Part shown: in pieces, positions 18,284 through 26,216 of the stretch
How positions within the stretch are numbered: the stretch's first letter is position 1
Layout: each line of letters begins with the position of its first letter
NCBI RefSeq assembly: GCF_000712595.1
Contig: NZ_JOTN01000015.1
Coordinates: forward strand, 49,152-113,151
Source of the DNA: Bacillus manliponensis
Lineage (GTDB): Bacteria > Bacillota > Bacilli > Bacillales > Bacillaceae_G
DNA: 64,000 nucleotides
Direction: 5' to 3'
The notes under the pieces: generated by a model
The model's database searches: none
Seen by the model: only the letters and a program-made list of their open reading frames with translations
Told to the model about the DNA's origin: nothing
Program-made: the position numbers and the translations under genes

Positions 18284-18772
18284 ATGTTAGAAATTCGTCA
18301 AGCGAACAAAAAAGATGTACGAGCTATTTTAGAAATATATAATGATGCGATTCGTCATACGACCGCTACATTTGATTTGCAAGATAAAACGATGACGGAA
18401 ATGGAATTATGGTTTACGAAGTATGAACAAGATTATCCGCTTATTGTTGCTGAAGAAGATGGTGTGATTTTAGGCTATTGCTCATTATCTCCATTTCGAG
18501 AAAAAGAAGCATATAAAAGAACCGTAGAAATCTCGGTTTATATAGGGACAGGATCGCGTGGAAAAGGTGTTGCAAATCGTTTAATGGAGCGGATACTACA
18601 AATAGCAAAAGAACGTGGGGATCAAACGATTATTGCTGGTATTACGAAGGGAAACGACATTAGCGTAAAGTTACACGAGAAATTTGGCTTTACATATATC
18701 GGTTGTTTCCGCGAAGTCGGTTATAAATTTGAGCAATGGCAAGATGTGTTGTTTTATCAATATATGGTTTAA
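18284..18772 (+). CDS. GNAT family N-acetyltransferase, phosphinothricin acetyltransferase type
   Basis: A 162-residue enzyme. Family signature IRQANKKDVRAILEIYNDAI opens the protein; GYCSLSPFREKEAYKRTVE and VYIGTGSRGKGVANRLM (~90-106) form the acetyl-CoA core, and LHEKFGFTYIGCFREVGYKF closes it as in Pat/YncA-like enzymes. These acetylate the amino group of methionine sulfoximine, phosphinothricin or similar amino acids. GGGAGAG precedes ATG 18284. The natural substrate is not decidable from sequence. Confidence 0.9.
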   Translation: MLEIRQANKKDVRAILEIYNDAIRHTTATFDLQDKTMTEMELWFTKYEQDYPLIVAEEDGVILGYCSLSPFREKEAYKRTVEISVYIGTGSRGKGVANRLMERILQIAKERGDQTIIAGITKGNDISVKLHEKFGFTYIGCFREVGYKFEQWQDVLFYQYMV

Positions 18773-18857
18773 AAATTTTACTTGGACAGTGCAAAGAGTA
18801 TTTTTACATAAAAGGAAATATAACGATTTAAATTGAATTTAGGAGGGGTATAAGGGG

Positions 18858-19160
18858 ATGCAATTCATGGTAATCATAGCCTGTTTTGTAGTAGCGGAAT
18901 TATGGTATTCTGTTATAAAAAGAGTGTTACAAAAGAAACGTAAACCATATGAATGGCAATGTTTTTCACTATTTATTCTTTTACTTTTTATCTCTTGCAC
19001 CTTACAATACGTCATCACACACCCTTATATGCTGACGTTGTTTTTGAAATTCAGTATGTTATATAGTATCAGCGGTCTTACAATTGTATTTTCTTTGTTT
19101 TGTATGAAATACGTTCATTATCAATCGTATATTTATATTTTGAATTGGTTAAAAGGATAG
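18858..19160 (+). CDS. small membrane protein, function unknown
   Basis: A 100-residue protein with three likely transmembrane segments: ~2-17, ~32-50 (FSLFILLLFISCTLQYVI) and ~60-85 (a serine-containing LLYSISGLTIVFSLF stretch). Basic residues (KRVLQKKRKPYEWQ) sit between helices 1 and 2, suggesting a cytoplasmic loop. A strong AGGAGGGG and a second AAGGGG precede ATG 18858. No recognised domain. Ends at the terminator at 19163. Confidence 0.75.
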   Translation: MQFMVIIACFVVAELWYSVIKRVLQKKRKPYEWQCFSLFILLLFISCTLQYVITHPYMLTLFLKFSMLYSISGLTIVFSLFCMKYVHYQSYIYILNWLKG

Positions 19161-19162
19161 AG

Positions 19163-19187
19163 GCCGCCTAATTGTAGGTGGCTTTTT
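19163..19187 (+). terminator. terminator after the small membrane protein gene
   Basis: GCCGCCT and AGGTGGC arms, 6-base loop, TTTTTA. Confidence 0.75.
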
Positions 19188-19331
19188 ATATAAAGCGCTT
19201 TCGAATTGGTTTTATACAATCCCTTCATTAAGTGTATTAAAGAAGAGAAATCTCCTCTTTAAAAAACTGAAAATTCTTTCTTTACTGGCGGATTGGTAAT
19301 ACAATGTGTATATACGGAAAGGCGGGATAAA

Positions 19332-20210
19332 ATGAATAAAAACATATATGAAGATTGGATTTTATTTAATGGCCGTATAGTAGATACGAAGGAAGAAGTG
19401 GTAATGGTGCCTCTTGAAGAACGCGGTCTGCAATTTGGTGATGGTGTATACGAAATGATTCGCATATATAAAGGAAAGATACATTTGCTACAATTACATA
19501 TGGAACGCTTCTTTCGTTCAATGGAGGCAATTGGCATTGTAGCACCATTTACAATAAGTGAATTAAGTGAACAAGTACAACAATTGGTTGAAAAAAATAA
19601 TTTTCAAGTAGATGGAAATATATATGTACAAATTTCTCGTGGAGTTCAGCCTCGAAATCATGTATATGCAAAAGATTTGCAGCCAACGTATTTTGCAAAT
19701 ATTGTACCGTTTCCAAGACCAGTTTCATTAATGGAGAATGGCGTTAAAGTATCAGTAGAAGAGGATATTCGTTGGAAGTTTTGTTATATTAAAACGCTAA
19801 ACCTTCTTCCAAACATTATGATTAAAAATAAAGTTGAAGAAGAGGGATACAGTGAAGCAATTTTAGTACGGAATGGTATTGTGACAGAAGGGTGTCATTC
19901 TAACTTTTTCATTGTGAAAAATGGAAAACTCATTACACATCCAGCGAATGAATATGTTTTACATGGAATTACCCGTCATCATGTCATTTCATTAGCTAGG
20001 GAATTAGGAATTAAAGTAGAAGAAAGGACATTTGAGTTAGAGGAAGTATATGAAGCAGAAGAATGCTTTTTTACAGCGACACCGCTTGAAATATTGCCAG
20101 TTATTCAAATTAAAGAAGAATTATTCCGAAATGGGGAAATTGGTCCAATTACGAAGGACTTACAGCGCGCGTATGAAAAAAGTATTTCACTTTTAGAAGT
20201 GACAAAATAG
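19332..20210 (+). CDS. dat: D-amino acid aminotransferase
   Basis: A PLP fold-IV transaminase of 292 residues that interconverts D-alanine and D-glutamate, feeding peptidoglycan precursors. Seen: FGDGVYEMIRIYKGKI (~36), IQISRGVQPRNH-like segment YVQISRGVQPRNHVY (~100), the PLP lysine in CYIKTLNLLPNIM (~145), EGCHSNFFIVKNG (~180) and FTATPLEILPV (~240). Absence of the branched-chain signature and presence of RGVxxRNH favour Dat over IlvE. The start at 19332 follows GGAAAGGCGGG. Confidence 0.94.
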   Translation: MNKNIYEDWILFNGRIVDTKEEVVMVPLEERGLQFGDGVYEMIRIYKGKIHLLQLHMERFFRSMEAIGIVAPFTISELSEQVQQLVEKNNFQVDGNIYVQISRGVQPRNHVYAKDLQPTYFANIVPFPRPVSLMENGVKVSVEEDIRWKFCYIKTLNLLPNIMIKNKVEEEGYSEAILVRNGIVTEGCHSNFFIVKNGKLITHPANEYVLHGITRHHVISLARELGIKVEERTFELEEVYEAEECFFTATPLEILPVIQIKEELFRNGEIGPITKDLQRAYEKSISLLEVTK

Positions 20211-20216
20211 TGAAAA

Positions 20217-20245
20217 GAAAAGCTGGTGTGATACCAGCTTTTTTT
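20217..20245 (+). terminator. terminator after dat
   Basis: AAAAGCTGGT and ACCAGCTTTTTTT arms with a 5-base loop. Confidence 0.9.
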
Positions 20246-20304
20246 CGTGGTATAATGAGCGGATAGGGTTTGTATGAAAACGCTTTTAAAAGAGGGGTAT
20301 AAAT

Positions 20305-20952
20305 ATGTATTATGAAGAATTAAAAAATATTATTCATGGTAGACGTAGTGTACGAAAATTTACAGAGCAAGAAGTAGCTGTAAGTGAAATAGAGGAATTA
20401 ATAGATTGCGCGCGTTATGCACCAAGTGATACAAATTCACAAACGTGGGAATTTATCGTGATTTTAAATCAAGATAAAATTAAAGAGATTGAAAAAATGA
20501 CATGGGATGCTTTGCATAGAGTAGCAGGGAAAGCTAAGAAAAAGGGAGAAGAAAGGGCTGGAAAGTTATTAACACGCTCTTTTGGACCGTATGCAACCGC
20601 CTTTTCAGATGCACCAGTTTTAATTATTTGTTTAGCTACGCCATATGAGTCAAAGTTTCGTGAAAAAATATTTGATCCGATTGGATTTGTGGAAGAATCT
20701 GTTTGGGAGGAAGAAGGGATTAAGAGTAGCTGCTTAGCAGCACAAAATTTAATGTTGGCAGCACACGCAAGAGGACTTGGTACATGCCCAATGACAGGAC
20801 CGGTGTTGTTAGCGCAAGAAGAGTTAAGGGAATATTTAAAAATTGACAAACAAAAGCAAATTAATATGGTCATTGCACTTGGGTATCCGAAAGAGCAACC
20901 AAAAAAGCTCGCTCGTAAAGGGGTTGAAGAAATTACAACGTATGTAAAATAA
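20305..20952 (+). CDS. nitroreductase family oxidoreductase
   Basis: A 215-residue FMN-dependent enzyme. The N-terminal GRRSVRKFTEQEV (~12) binds the FMN phosphate, RYAPSDTNSQTWEFIVI follows (~35-50), and AAHARGLGTCPMTGPVL (~150) and IALGYPKEQP (~190) complete the family pattern. It reduces nitro compounds, quinones or flavins with NAD(P)H; the physiological substrate is unknown. GAGGGG precedes ATG 20305. No clear terminator before the downstream lipoprotein gene. Confidence 0.92.
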   Translation: MYYEELKNIIHGRRSVRKFTEQEVAVSEIEELIDCARYAPSDTNSQTWEFIVILNQDKIKEIEKMTWDALHRVAGKAKKKGEERAGKLLTRSFGPYATAFSDAPVLIICLATPYESKFREKIFDPIGFVEESVWEEEGIKSSCLAAQNLMLAAHARGLGTCPMTGPVLLAQEELREYLKIDKQKQINMVIALGYPKEQPKKLARKGVEEITTYVK

Positions 20953-21075
20953 TTTTTTGCATCATAATGGAATGAATAGTTGTAAAAGTTGACCAAAATA
21001 AAGAAAGGATACTTCATTTCGTAGTATTACATATTAATCTACAATGAAGAAATGAATATACAGGGGGAATGGATT

Positions 21076-21561
21076 TTGAAAAAATTCATGATCACCGGAT
21101 TAACGATTATTGTGTTAGCTGGATGTGGACAAGTAAAAGATGCAGAATATGCCAAGGAAAACAGTGCGGAGCAATTCGTGAATACGGAAGGGGCAACAAA
21201 GTATTCATTTCCAAAAGAAACCGATGCGACTCATAAAGGCTCTATAATAGTGGTTACACCAGCTGGAACATCTGAAAATGGAAATATTCCGACTGTGTTC
21301 ATTAAAAAGGATACAATTATTCAGCAAGTTGAGATTGAATTAAGTAATTTTCAAGAAGATAAAGAAGTCTTTTTATACGTAGATAAAATATTTGAAGATC
21401 GTCACAGTGTTAGTAATTTTACTGATACAACGATAGAATTAAAGGAAGAAACATTAAAACCAGGTATACATACAATAACAGCTGTACAATTTGAGAATGA
21501 TGACCCGAGTGGAAAAGTGATAAGCTTTGCAGAGGCAAAATTTGAAAATAAATCTTCATAG
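21076..21561 (+). CDS. putative lipoprotein, function unknown
   Basis: A 161-residue protein with a lipoprotein signal (LKKFMITGLTIIVLAGCGQ). The TTG at 21076 is chosen because AGGGGG lies 8 bases upstream and the signal then begins with the usual Lys pair; ATG 21052 is the alternative. The mature part is acidic and predicted beta-rich (IVVTPAGTSENG, IIQQVEIELSNF, FLYVDKIF), perhaps an Ig-like extracellular fold. No family recognised. Monocistronic. Confidence 0.78.
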   Translation: MKKFMITGLTIIVLAGCGQVKDAEYAKENSAEQFVNTEGATKYSFPKETDATHKGSIIVVTPAGTSENGNIPTVFIKKDTIIQQVEIELSNFQEDKEVFLYVDKIFEDRHSVSNFTDTTIELKEETLKPGIHTITAVQFENDDPSGKVISFAEAKFENKSS

Positions 21562-21669
21562 AAAATACGATTTTTATAGGTATATTATATAAGTTGTCGA
21601 ATAGAAAAGAAGAAGTCGTTATGACTCGTTTTCTTTTGTTTATCGTGAAACAATGGGGGAGGAAGAAAG

Positions 21670-22221
21670 ATGAAACGAGCACTGATTAATATTGATTATA
21701 CATATGATTTTGTGGCAGATGATGGAGCATTAACTTGTGGAAAGCCTGCGCAACATATTGAAGATTATCTTGTGCATATAACAGAGAAAAGTATTCAAAA
21801 TGGAGATTATGTTGTATTTGCAATTGACAAGCATGAAGAGGGAGATAAGTATCACCCTGAAACGACATTGTATCCACCACATAATATTGCAGGAACAAAA
21901 GGTAGAGAATTATATGGAAAGTTACAGGGTATATATGAAACATATAAAGAACGTGAAAATGTATGCTATATGGATAAGACACGCTACAGCGCTTTTGCAG
22001 GAACAGAATTAGAAATGAAATTGAAAGAACGAGGTATTGAAGAAGTGCATCTTGTAGGTGTGTGTACAGACATATGCGTACTTCATACAGCTGTTGATGC
22101 GTATAATAAAGGATTTCAAGTTGTTGTATATGAAAAGGCAGTTGCATCATTTAATGAGCAAGGACATGCTTTTGCGTTAGAACATTTTCGAGCTTGTTTA
22201 GGGGCACAAGTACAATCATAG
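21670..22221 (+). CDS. pncA: nicotinamidase
   Basis: Hydrolyses nicotinamide to nicotinate in NAD salvage. It is a 183-residue isochorismatase-fold cysteine hydrolase. Seen: the catalytic Asp in INIDYTYDFVADDGAL (D9), the metal-site region FAIDKHEEGDKYHPET (~58, with D and two H), the catalytic Lys in YMDKTRYSAFAGT (~100) and the nucleophile Cys in LVGVCTDICVLHTAVDAYN (~134). Overall very close in pattern and length to B. subtilis PncA. GGGGGAGG precedes ATG 21670. Confidence 0.94.
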   Translation: MKRALINIDYTYDFVADDGALTCGKPAQHIEDYLVHITEKSIQNGDYVVFAIDKHEEGDKYHPETTLYPPHNIAGTKGRELYGKLQGIYETYKERENVCYMDKTRYSAFAGTELEMKLKERGIEEVHLVGVCTDICVLHTAVDAYNKGFQVVVYEKAVASFNEQGHAFALEHFRACLGAQVQS

Positions 22222-22239
22222 AAGAGTGTTCTCTTCTAT
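22218..22239 (+). terminator. hairpin after pncA
   Basis: Perfect 9-bp arms ATAGAAGAG/CTCTTCTAT with a 4-base loop overlapping the stop codon. The T-tract is weak. Confidence 0.55.
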
Positions 22240-22366
22240 ATAAATAAAATAAAATTTCATTTACCGTATTGTAATAAACATAAAAAATGAAACCTTATAT
22301 CGAAATAGACAGATTGTTCTGTTTTATGTAAAATAATGGAGAGTGTTAGGGGGAAGGGGATGTTGT

Positions 22367-23032
22367 ATGAATACGTATAAAGTCATACTATTGGATTTAG
22401 ATGGTACACTTTCGGATCCAAAAGAGGGGATTACAAAATCAGTTCAATATGCACTACAACAATTACATGTTCATGTACAAAGTTTGGATGAATTAGAAAG
22501 CTTTATCGGTCCGCCGCTGCAAGTATCATTTGCAGAGAAATATAAATTTCATACAGAAGAAATCGAAAAGGCGATTACCTTTTACAGAGAGCGGTTTAAA
22601 GAAAAAGGAATGTATGAAAATGAGTTGTATGAAGCAATTCCATCTTTGTTACAGCAATTAAAAGAAGAGGGATATACGTTAGTTGTGGCAACATCAAAGC
22701 CAACTATCTTTGCTGAAAAAATACTTAAGTATTTTCAGATTGATGAATACTTTGACTTTGTTGTTGGAAGTAATCTTGATGGAACAAGGGCGGCAAAAGG
22801 TGAGATTATTTCTTATATTCTTCATACATATAAAGAATATAAGAAGTCATCGTTTCTTATGATTGGTGACCGTAAGCATGATATTATTGGTGCGAATGAA
22901 AATGATATTGATTCTATTGGTGTGACATATGGTTACGGGTCGTATGAGGAGTTAAAAGAATCTCGTCCTACATATATCGTAAATCATGTAATGGAGATAA
23001 AGGATATTATATTAGCAAGTAAAGTAAAATAA
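22367..23032 (+). CDS. HAD family hydrolase, phosphoglycolate phosphatase-like
   Basis: A 221-residue HAD phosphatase. Motif I is LLDLDGTLSDPK (nucleophile and acid Asp at ~9 and ~11), motif II VVATSKP (~105), the lysine segment AAKGEII (~142) and motif IV MIGDRKHDIIGA (~163-174). The alpha-helical cap between motifs I and II is of the Gph/PpaX type. The start at 22367 follows AAGGGGATG. Small phosphomonoester substrate; identity not clear. The gene ends in a hairpin whose T-tract holds a bcr1 copy. Confidence 0.9.
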   Translation: MNTYKVILLDLDGTLSDPKEGITKSVQYALQQLHVHVQSLDELESFIGPPLQVSFAEKYKFHTEEIEKAITFYRERFKEKGMYENELYEAIPSLLQQLKEEGYTLVVATSKPTIFAEKILKYFQIDEYFDFVVGSNLDGTRAAKGEIISYILHTYKEYKKSSFLMIGDRKHDIIGANENDIDSIGVTYGYGSYEELKESRPTYIVNHVMEIKDIILASKVK

Positions 23033-23040
23033 TAGATAGA

Positions 23041-23071
23041 AACAATCTACTTTTATAGTAGATTGTTTTAT
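23041..23071 (+). terminator. terminator after the HAD gene
   Basis: AACAATCTAC and GTAGATTGTT arms, then TTTAT, which is also the left target repeat of a bcr1 element. Confidence 0.85.
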
Positions 23072-23220
23072 CCCGCTATTTGCGGGCTGTAAGACTCCCA
23101 CCTCAAAACTTAGAGGATTCAGAGAAGTTTAGGTGGAGATTAACAGTCCGTAAAAGCCCGAATTGGTCGGGCTGACACTCAGTGGGGGATGGAGAAAACC
23201 CCCACTGAGTGAAGTTTCAC
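23072..23220 (+). repeat. bcr1 element, copy 1 (near full length)
   Basis: A ~149-bp element flanked by TTTAT on both sides (23067-23071 and 23221-23225). It begins CCCGCTATTTGCGGGCTG and ends in a hairpin ACTCAGTGGGGG / CCCCCACTGAGT, then GAAGTTTCAC. It shares this layout with copies at 30762, 37140 and 53226. From memory, bcr1 of the B. cereus group is a ~155-bp mobile-looking repeat with TTTAT duplications; the identification rests on that recollection plus the repetition seen here. It sits in a terminator tail and ends just upstream of the two-component operon promoter. Confidence 0.85.
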
Positions 23221-23224
23221 TTTA

Positions 23225-23252
23225 TTGTTCGGAAAATTATTAATGTTATAAT
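23225..23252 (+). promoter_or_regulatory. possible sigma-A promoter of the two-component operon
   Basis: TTGTTC at 23225, a 16-base spacer and a consensus TATAAT at 23247. The -35 starts on the last base of the TTTAT repeat at the end of bcr1 copy 1. Confidence 0.45.
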
Positions 23253-23268
23253 ATATTTGGTGATGAAT

Positions 23269-24387
23269 ATGAATTTTCATAGTAAAGAAATACATCGGTT
23301 ACAAGCGTTAAAAGAGATTGCAGAATTGTTAAATGAGGCAACAGACTTACAAACGATGTTAGAGAATGTATTACATACATTACTTGGGGTAATGAATTTA
23401 CAAACAGGATGGATCTTTTTTATTGATGAAGGCGGATCGTATCGTATGCCAGTAGACGAAAAGCTTCCACCGGCGCTTACTTGGGGGGAGAAAAAACCAA
23501 TGTGCGAAGGTGACTGTTGGTGTATCGATCGTTTTGTTAGTGGTCGTTTACAAAAAGCGACCAACATTATTGAGTGTAAACGAATTGAAGATGCAATCGA
23601 ATGTGAATGGGGAGAAACAGAAAATATTACACATCATGCGACAATTCCGCTTCGTGCTGGAGAAGAAAAATTTGGTTTGTTAAATGTTGCATCCCCTCAT
23701 AAAACAAATTTTACAGAGGAAGAATTAGCCTTATTAGAGGCAATTGCTTATCAAATTGGTACAACGATTCAGCGTATAAAGCTTGTTGAAAAAGAAAGGA
23801 AATATGTAGTCGTAGCAGAAAGAAACCGCCTTGCTAGAGATTTACATGATTCCGTAAAACAGTTACTTTTTTCTATTATGTTAACAGCGCGTGGAACGCT
23901 TGATATGACAAAAGATAAAGAATTACAAAATATGCTAGCGTATATCGGTGAATTATCACAGGAAGCATTGCAAGAGATGACACTATTAATTTGGCAATTA
24001 CGACCTGAAGGGTTAGAAAAAGGGCTAGCGGAAGCAATCAAGAATTATGGAAAGCTTTTAGGACTAGAGGTTGTTATTCAGATTGAAGGAGTATTGTCAA
24101 TTGGTGACGAGTTAGAGGAAGTATTATGGCGAATTAGTCAAGAAGCGCTTCATAACTGCAAAAAGCATGCCGCATGTGAAAATGTATTTGTACGCTTGAA
24201 AATAAAGAATCAATATTTGTATGTACAAATTGAAGACAATGGCGTTGGGTTTATAGAAGAAAAAGTAAGAGAAGCAGCCCTTGGTTTGAAAGGGATGAGA
24301 GAAAGAATTGAGCTGATGAAAGGGACATTTAGAATATATACAAAACCGGGAAAAGGGACAAAAATTGAGATGGTCTTACCGGTTTGA
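23269..24387 (+). CDS. sensor histidine kinase, GAF + HisKA_3 (NarL-type partner)
   Basis: A 372-residue soluble kinase with no membrane segment. An N-terminal GAF-type domain (~15-170) contains several Cys (CEGDCWCIDRF and ECKRIEDAIECEWGE), which could bind a metal or an Fe-S cluster. Then comes the HisKA_3 dimerisation helix with the phospho-acceptor in ERNRLARDLHDSVKQ (~200) and an HATPase domain (IEDNGVGF, LGLKGMRERIELM). The start at 23269 uses GGTGAT 4 bases upstream. It is followed, with stop/start overlap, by its response regulator. The cytoplasmic Cys-rich GAF suggests redox or oxygen sensing; that is inference. Confidence 0.92.
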   Translation: MNFHSKEIHRLQALKEIAELLNEATDLQTMLENVLHTLLGVMNLQTGWIFFIDEGGSYRMPVDEKLPPALTWGEKKPMCEGDCWCIDRFVSGRLQKATNIIECKRIEDAIECEWGETENITHHATIPLRAGEEKFGLLNVASPHKTNFTEEELALLEAIAYQIGTTIQRIKLVEKERKYVVVAERNRLARDLHDSVKQLLFSIMLTARGTLDMTKDKELQNMLAYIGELSQEALQEMTLLIWQLRPEGLEKGLAEAIKNYGKLLGLEVVIQIEGVLSIGDELEEVLWRISQEALHNCKKHAACENVFVRLKIKNQYLYVQIEDNGVGFIEEKVREAALGLKGMRERIELMKGTFRIYTKPGKGTKIEMVLPV

Positions 24388-24401
24388 AAGGAAGAAGTCT
24401 G

Positions 24402-25037
24402 TTGAAAATAAAGCTATTACTTGTAGAAGATCATCATATTGTCCGAAGAGGACTTGTCTTTTTCTTGAAAACGAAAGAAGAATTCGAAATTATTGGCGAA
24501 GCAGAGAATGGAGAAGAGGCATTAGCGTTTATCCAAAAAAAAAGACCAGATGTTGTGTTAATGGACATATCGATGCCGAAAATGGATGGAATTGAAGCGA
24601 CAAAGCAACTAAAAGCATATGATGAGACGATTAAAGTGCTAATGTTAAGTAGTTTTTCAGAGCAAGATTACGTTTTACCAGCATTAGAAGCGGGAGCAGA
24701 TGGTTATCAATTAAAAGAAGTACAGCCGGATCAATTAGTTGCTTCAATTATCGCTGTATATCAAGGGAATACAAATTTTCATCCAAAGGTAACACCTGCG
24801 TTACTAGGAAAACCTAATATTAAAGAAAAAATGGTAGATTATTTATCAGAATTAACGAAAAGAGAACGGGAAGTACTTTGTGAAATTGCGAAGGGTAGAA
24901 GTAATAAGGAAATTGCAGCAGAGCTACATATTAAAGAACAAACAGTGAAAACGCATGTTTCAAATGTACTGGCTAAGTTAAATGTGGACGATCGAACACA
25001 AGCAGCGCTTTATGCGGTGAAGCATGGTATTGTATAA
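24402..25037 (+). CDS. response regulator, NarL/FixJ family
   Basis: A 211-residue regulator. The receiver domain has KLLLVEDHHIVRRGL, the phospho-acceptor Asp in DVVLMDISMPKMDG (~48) and the Lys in the region after LSSF (~98). The LuxR-type HTH is at ~145-205 (LTKREREVLCEIAKGRSNKEIAAELHI, split here by function). The TTG at 24402 is preferred because AAAGGAAG ends 7 bases upstream; that ribosome site overlaps the stop codon of the kinase gene. Targets are unknown; no divergent gene is nearby. Confidence 0.92.
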   Translation: MKIKLLLVEDHHIVRRGLVFFLKTKEEFEIIGEAENGEEALAFIQKKRPDVVLMDISMPKMDGIEATKQLKAYDETIKVLMLSSFSEQDYVLPALEAGADGYQLKEVQPDQLVASIIAVYQGNTNFHPKVTPALLGKPNIKEKMVDYLSELTKREREVLCEIAKGRSNKEIAAELHIKEQTVKTHVSNVLAKLNVDDRTQAALYAVKHGIV

Positions 25038-25042
25038 AAAAT

Positions 25043-25059
25043 ATGAAAAAAATTTTCAT
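25043..25059. promoter_or_regulatory. candidate RpiR-type operator before its own gene
   Basis: 17-bp palindrome ATGAAAAAAATTTTCAT. Near-identical sequences lie at 26038 and 26070 in front of gntK, so the regulator at 25144 probably binds all three. Confidence 0.55.
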
Positions 25060-25143
25060 CATATATAAAAGTACCAAATAAAGGTTTTTCTTCTTTCGAT
25101 AATTAGGTACAATAAAGATATTATGGAAGGAGAAGGATACATC

Positions 25144-25998
25144 ATGCCTAGTACAAAGAATGGGATAGGTAAGATTCAAGCATCTTTAAATGGTTTATCT
25201 CCAAAGTTAAAAAGCATTGCTGAACACATTATTAAGCATCCACAAGATGTTGTACATAAATCAATCACTGAATTGGCAGAAACAACAAATAGCTCAGAAG
25301 CAACCATTTTCCGTTTGTGCAAAAGCCTTGGGTTTCAAGGGTTTCAAGATTTAAAGATTACATTAGCGCGAGAGGTTGTACATACACCAGTGCAAAATAT
25401 TCATGAGGAAGTATCTGCAGAAGATGATATGGCGACGATTGCAAATAAAGTATTTCAATCACATATTACAGGGTTACAAGATACACTTCATTTATTAAAT
25501 GGTACAGCGTTAGAAGAAGCGATCAAGCTCTTACAACATGCAAATCATATTGAGTTTTATGGGAACGGTGGATCAGGCATTATTGCGATGGATGCGTATC
25601 ATAAATTTATGCGAACAGGTATTTCTTGTATTACTCATGTGGATTCTCATTTTCAAATTATGGGCGCAGGACTGTTGACAGAACAATCCGTTGTGGTTGC
25701 AATCTCACATTCTGGTAGCAATAAAGGATTACTTGAAGCATTAGATGTTGCAAAATCAAGGGGAGCAAGTGTTATAGCAATTACAAGTTATCAAAAATCA
25801 GCACTTAGCCAACTTGCTGATGCAACGCTTTACACATCAACAAGGGAAACAGAATTTCGTACAGAAGCAAGTTCATCACGTTTAGCACAGCTTAGTTTAT
25901 TAGATGCATTATTTGTAGGTCTATCTTTACAAAGGCAAGAAGCAACGCTGAAAAACCTGCAAAGTATTCGAGAAACAATTTCAATGAAACGATTATGA
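25144..25998 (+). CDS. MurR/RpiR family transcriptional regulator of gluconate use
   Basis: A 284-residue regulator: N-terminal HTH_6 domain (~1-77, with SITELAETTNSSEATIFRLCKSLGF split as helix-turn-helix) and a C-terminal SIS sugar-phosphate-binding domain (~125-260: IEFYGNGGSGIIAMDAYHKF, AISHSGSNKGLLEAL). Placed directly before gntK-gntP-6PGDH, it is probably the gluconate-responsive regulator, replacing the GntR-family repressor of B. subtilis. The likely effector is 6-phosphogluconate (inference from the SIS domain and neighbours). The start at 25144 follows GGAGAAGGA. Terminator at 26000. Confidence 0.93.
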   Translation: MPSTKNGIGKIQASLNGLSPKLKSIAEHIIKHPQDVVHKSITELAETTNSSEATIFRLCKSLGFQGFQDLKITLAREVVHTPVQNIHEEVSAEDDMATIANKVFQSHITGLQDTLHLLNGTALEEAIKLLQHANHIEFYGNGGSGIIAMDAYHKFMRTGISCITHVDSHFQIMGAGLLTEQSVVVAISHSGSNKGLLEALDVAKSRGASVIAITSYQKSALSQLADATLYTSTRETEFRTEASSSRLAQLSLLDALFVGLSLQRQEATLKNLQSIRETISMKRL

Positions 25999-25999
25999 G

Positions 26000-26026
26000 A
26001 GCGGTGCGAATATGCACTGCTTTTTT
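26000..26026 (+). terminator. terminator after the rpiR-type gene
   Basis: GCGGTGC and GCACTGC arms, 6-base loop, TTTTTTC. Confidence 0.8.
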
Positions 26027-26037
26027 CTTTTTTATTT

Positions 26038-26052
26038 ATGAAAAAAATTTTC
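26038..26052. promoter_or_regulatory. candidate RpiR-type operator, upstream half
   Basis: ATGAAAAAAATTTTC matches the first 15 of 17 bases of the palindrome at 25043. It lies 11 bases upstream of the gntK -35 box. Confidence 0.5.
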
Positions 26053-26062
26053 TTTATTTATA

Positions 26063-26091
26063 TTGATTTATGAAAAAATATTTCATATACT
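26063..26091 (+). promoter_or_regulatory. sigma-A promoter of the gnt operon with embedded operator
   Basis: TTGATT at 26063, a 17-base spacer and TATACT at 26086. The palindrome ATGAAAAAATATTTCAT (26070-26086) fills the spacer, ideal for repression by the upstream RpiR-type protein. Confidence 0.65.
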
Positions 26092-26096
26092 ATGTA

Positions 26097-26111
26097 TGTA
26101 AACGGTTTACT
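26097..26111. promoter_or_regulatory. cre site (catabolite repression) at the gnt start site
   Basis: TGTAAACGGTTTACT fits the CcpA operator consensus TGWAANCGNTNWCA except at the last base. It overlaps the expected transcription start, so CcpA binding should repress when glucose is present. Confidence 0.65.
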
Positions 26112-26216
26112 AGATTTCAAATTGCATGAATGATAGAAAACATAAAAGCATATTTGAGAAGCTTTCAGTAAAACATGATTGCTAAAACTAGCATGAAAAT
26201 GAAGGGAAGAGTCATT

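Noticed and set aside
20469-21017. 182-residue minus-strand ORF opposite the nitroreductase gene
   Set aside because: Antisense shadow; the sense strand has all nitroreductase motifs and a good ribosome site.
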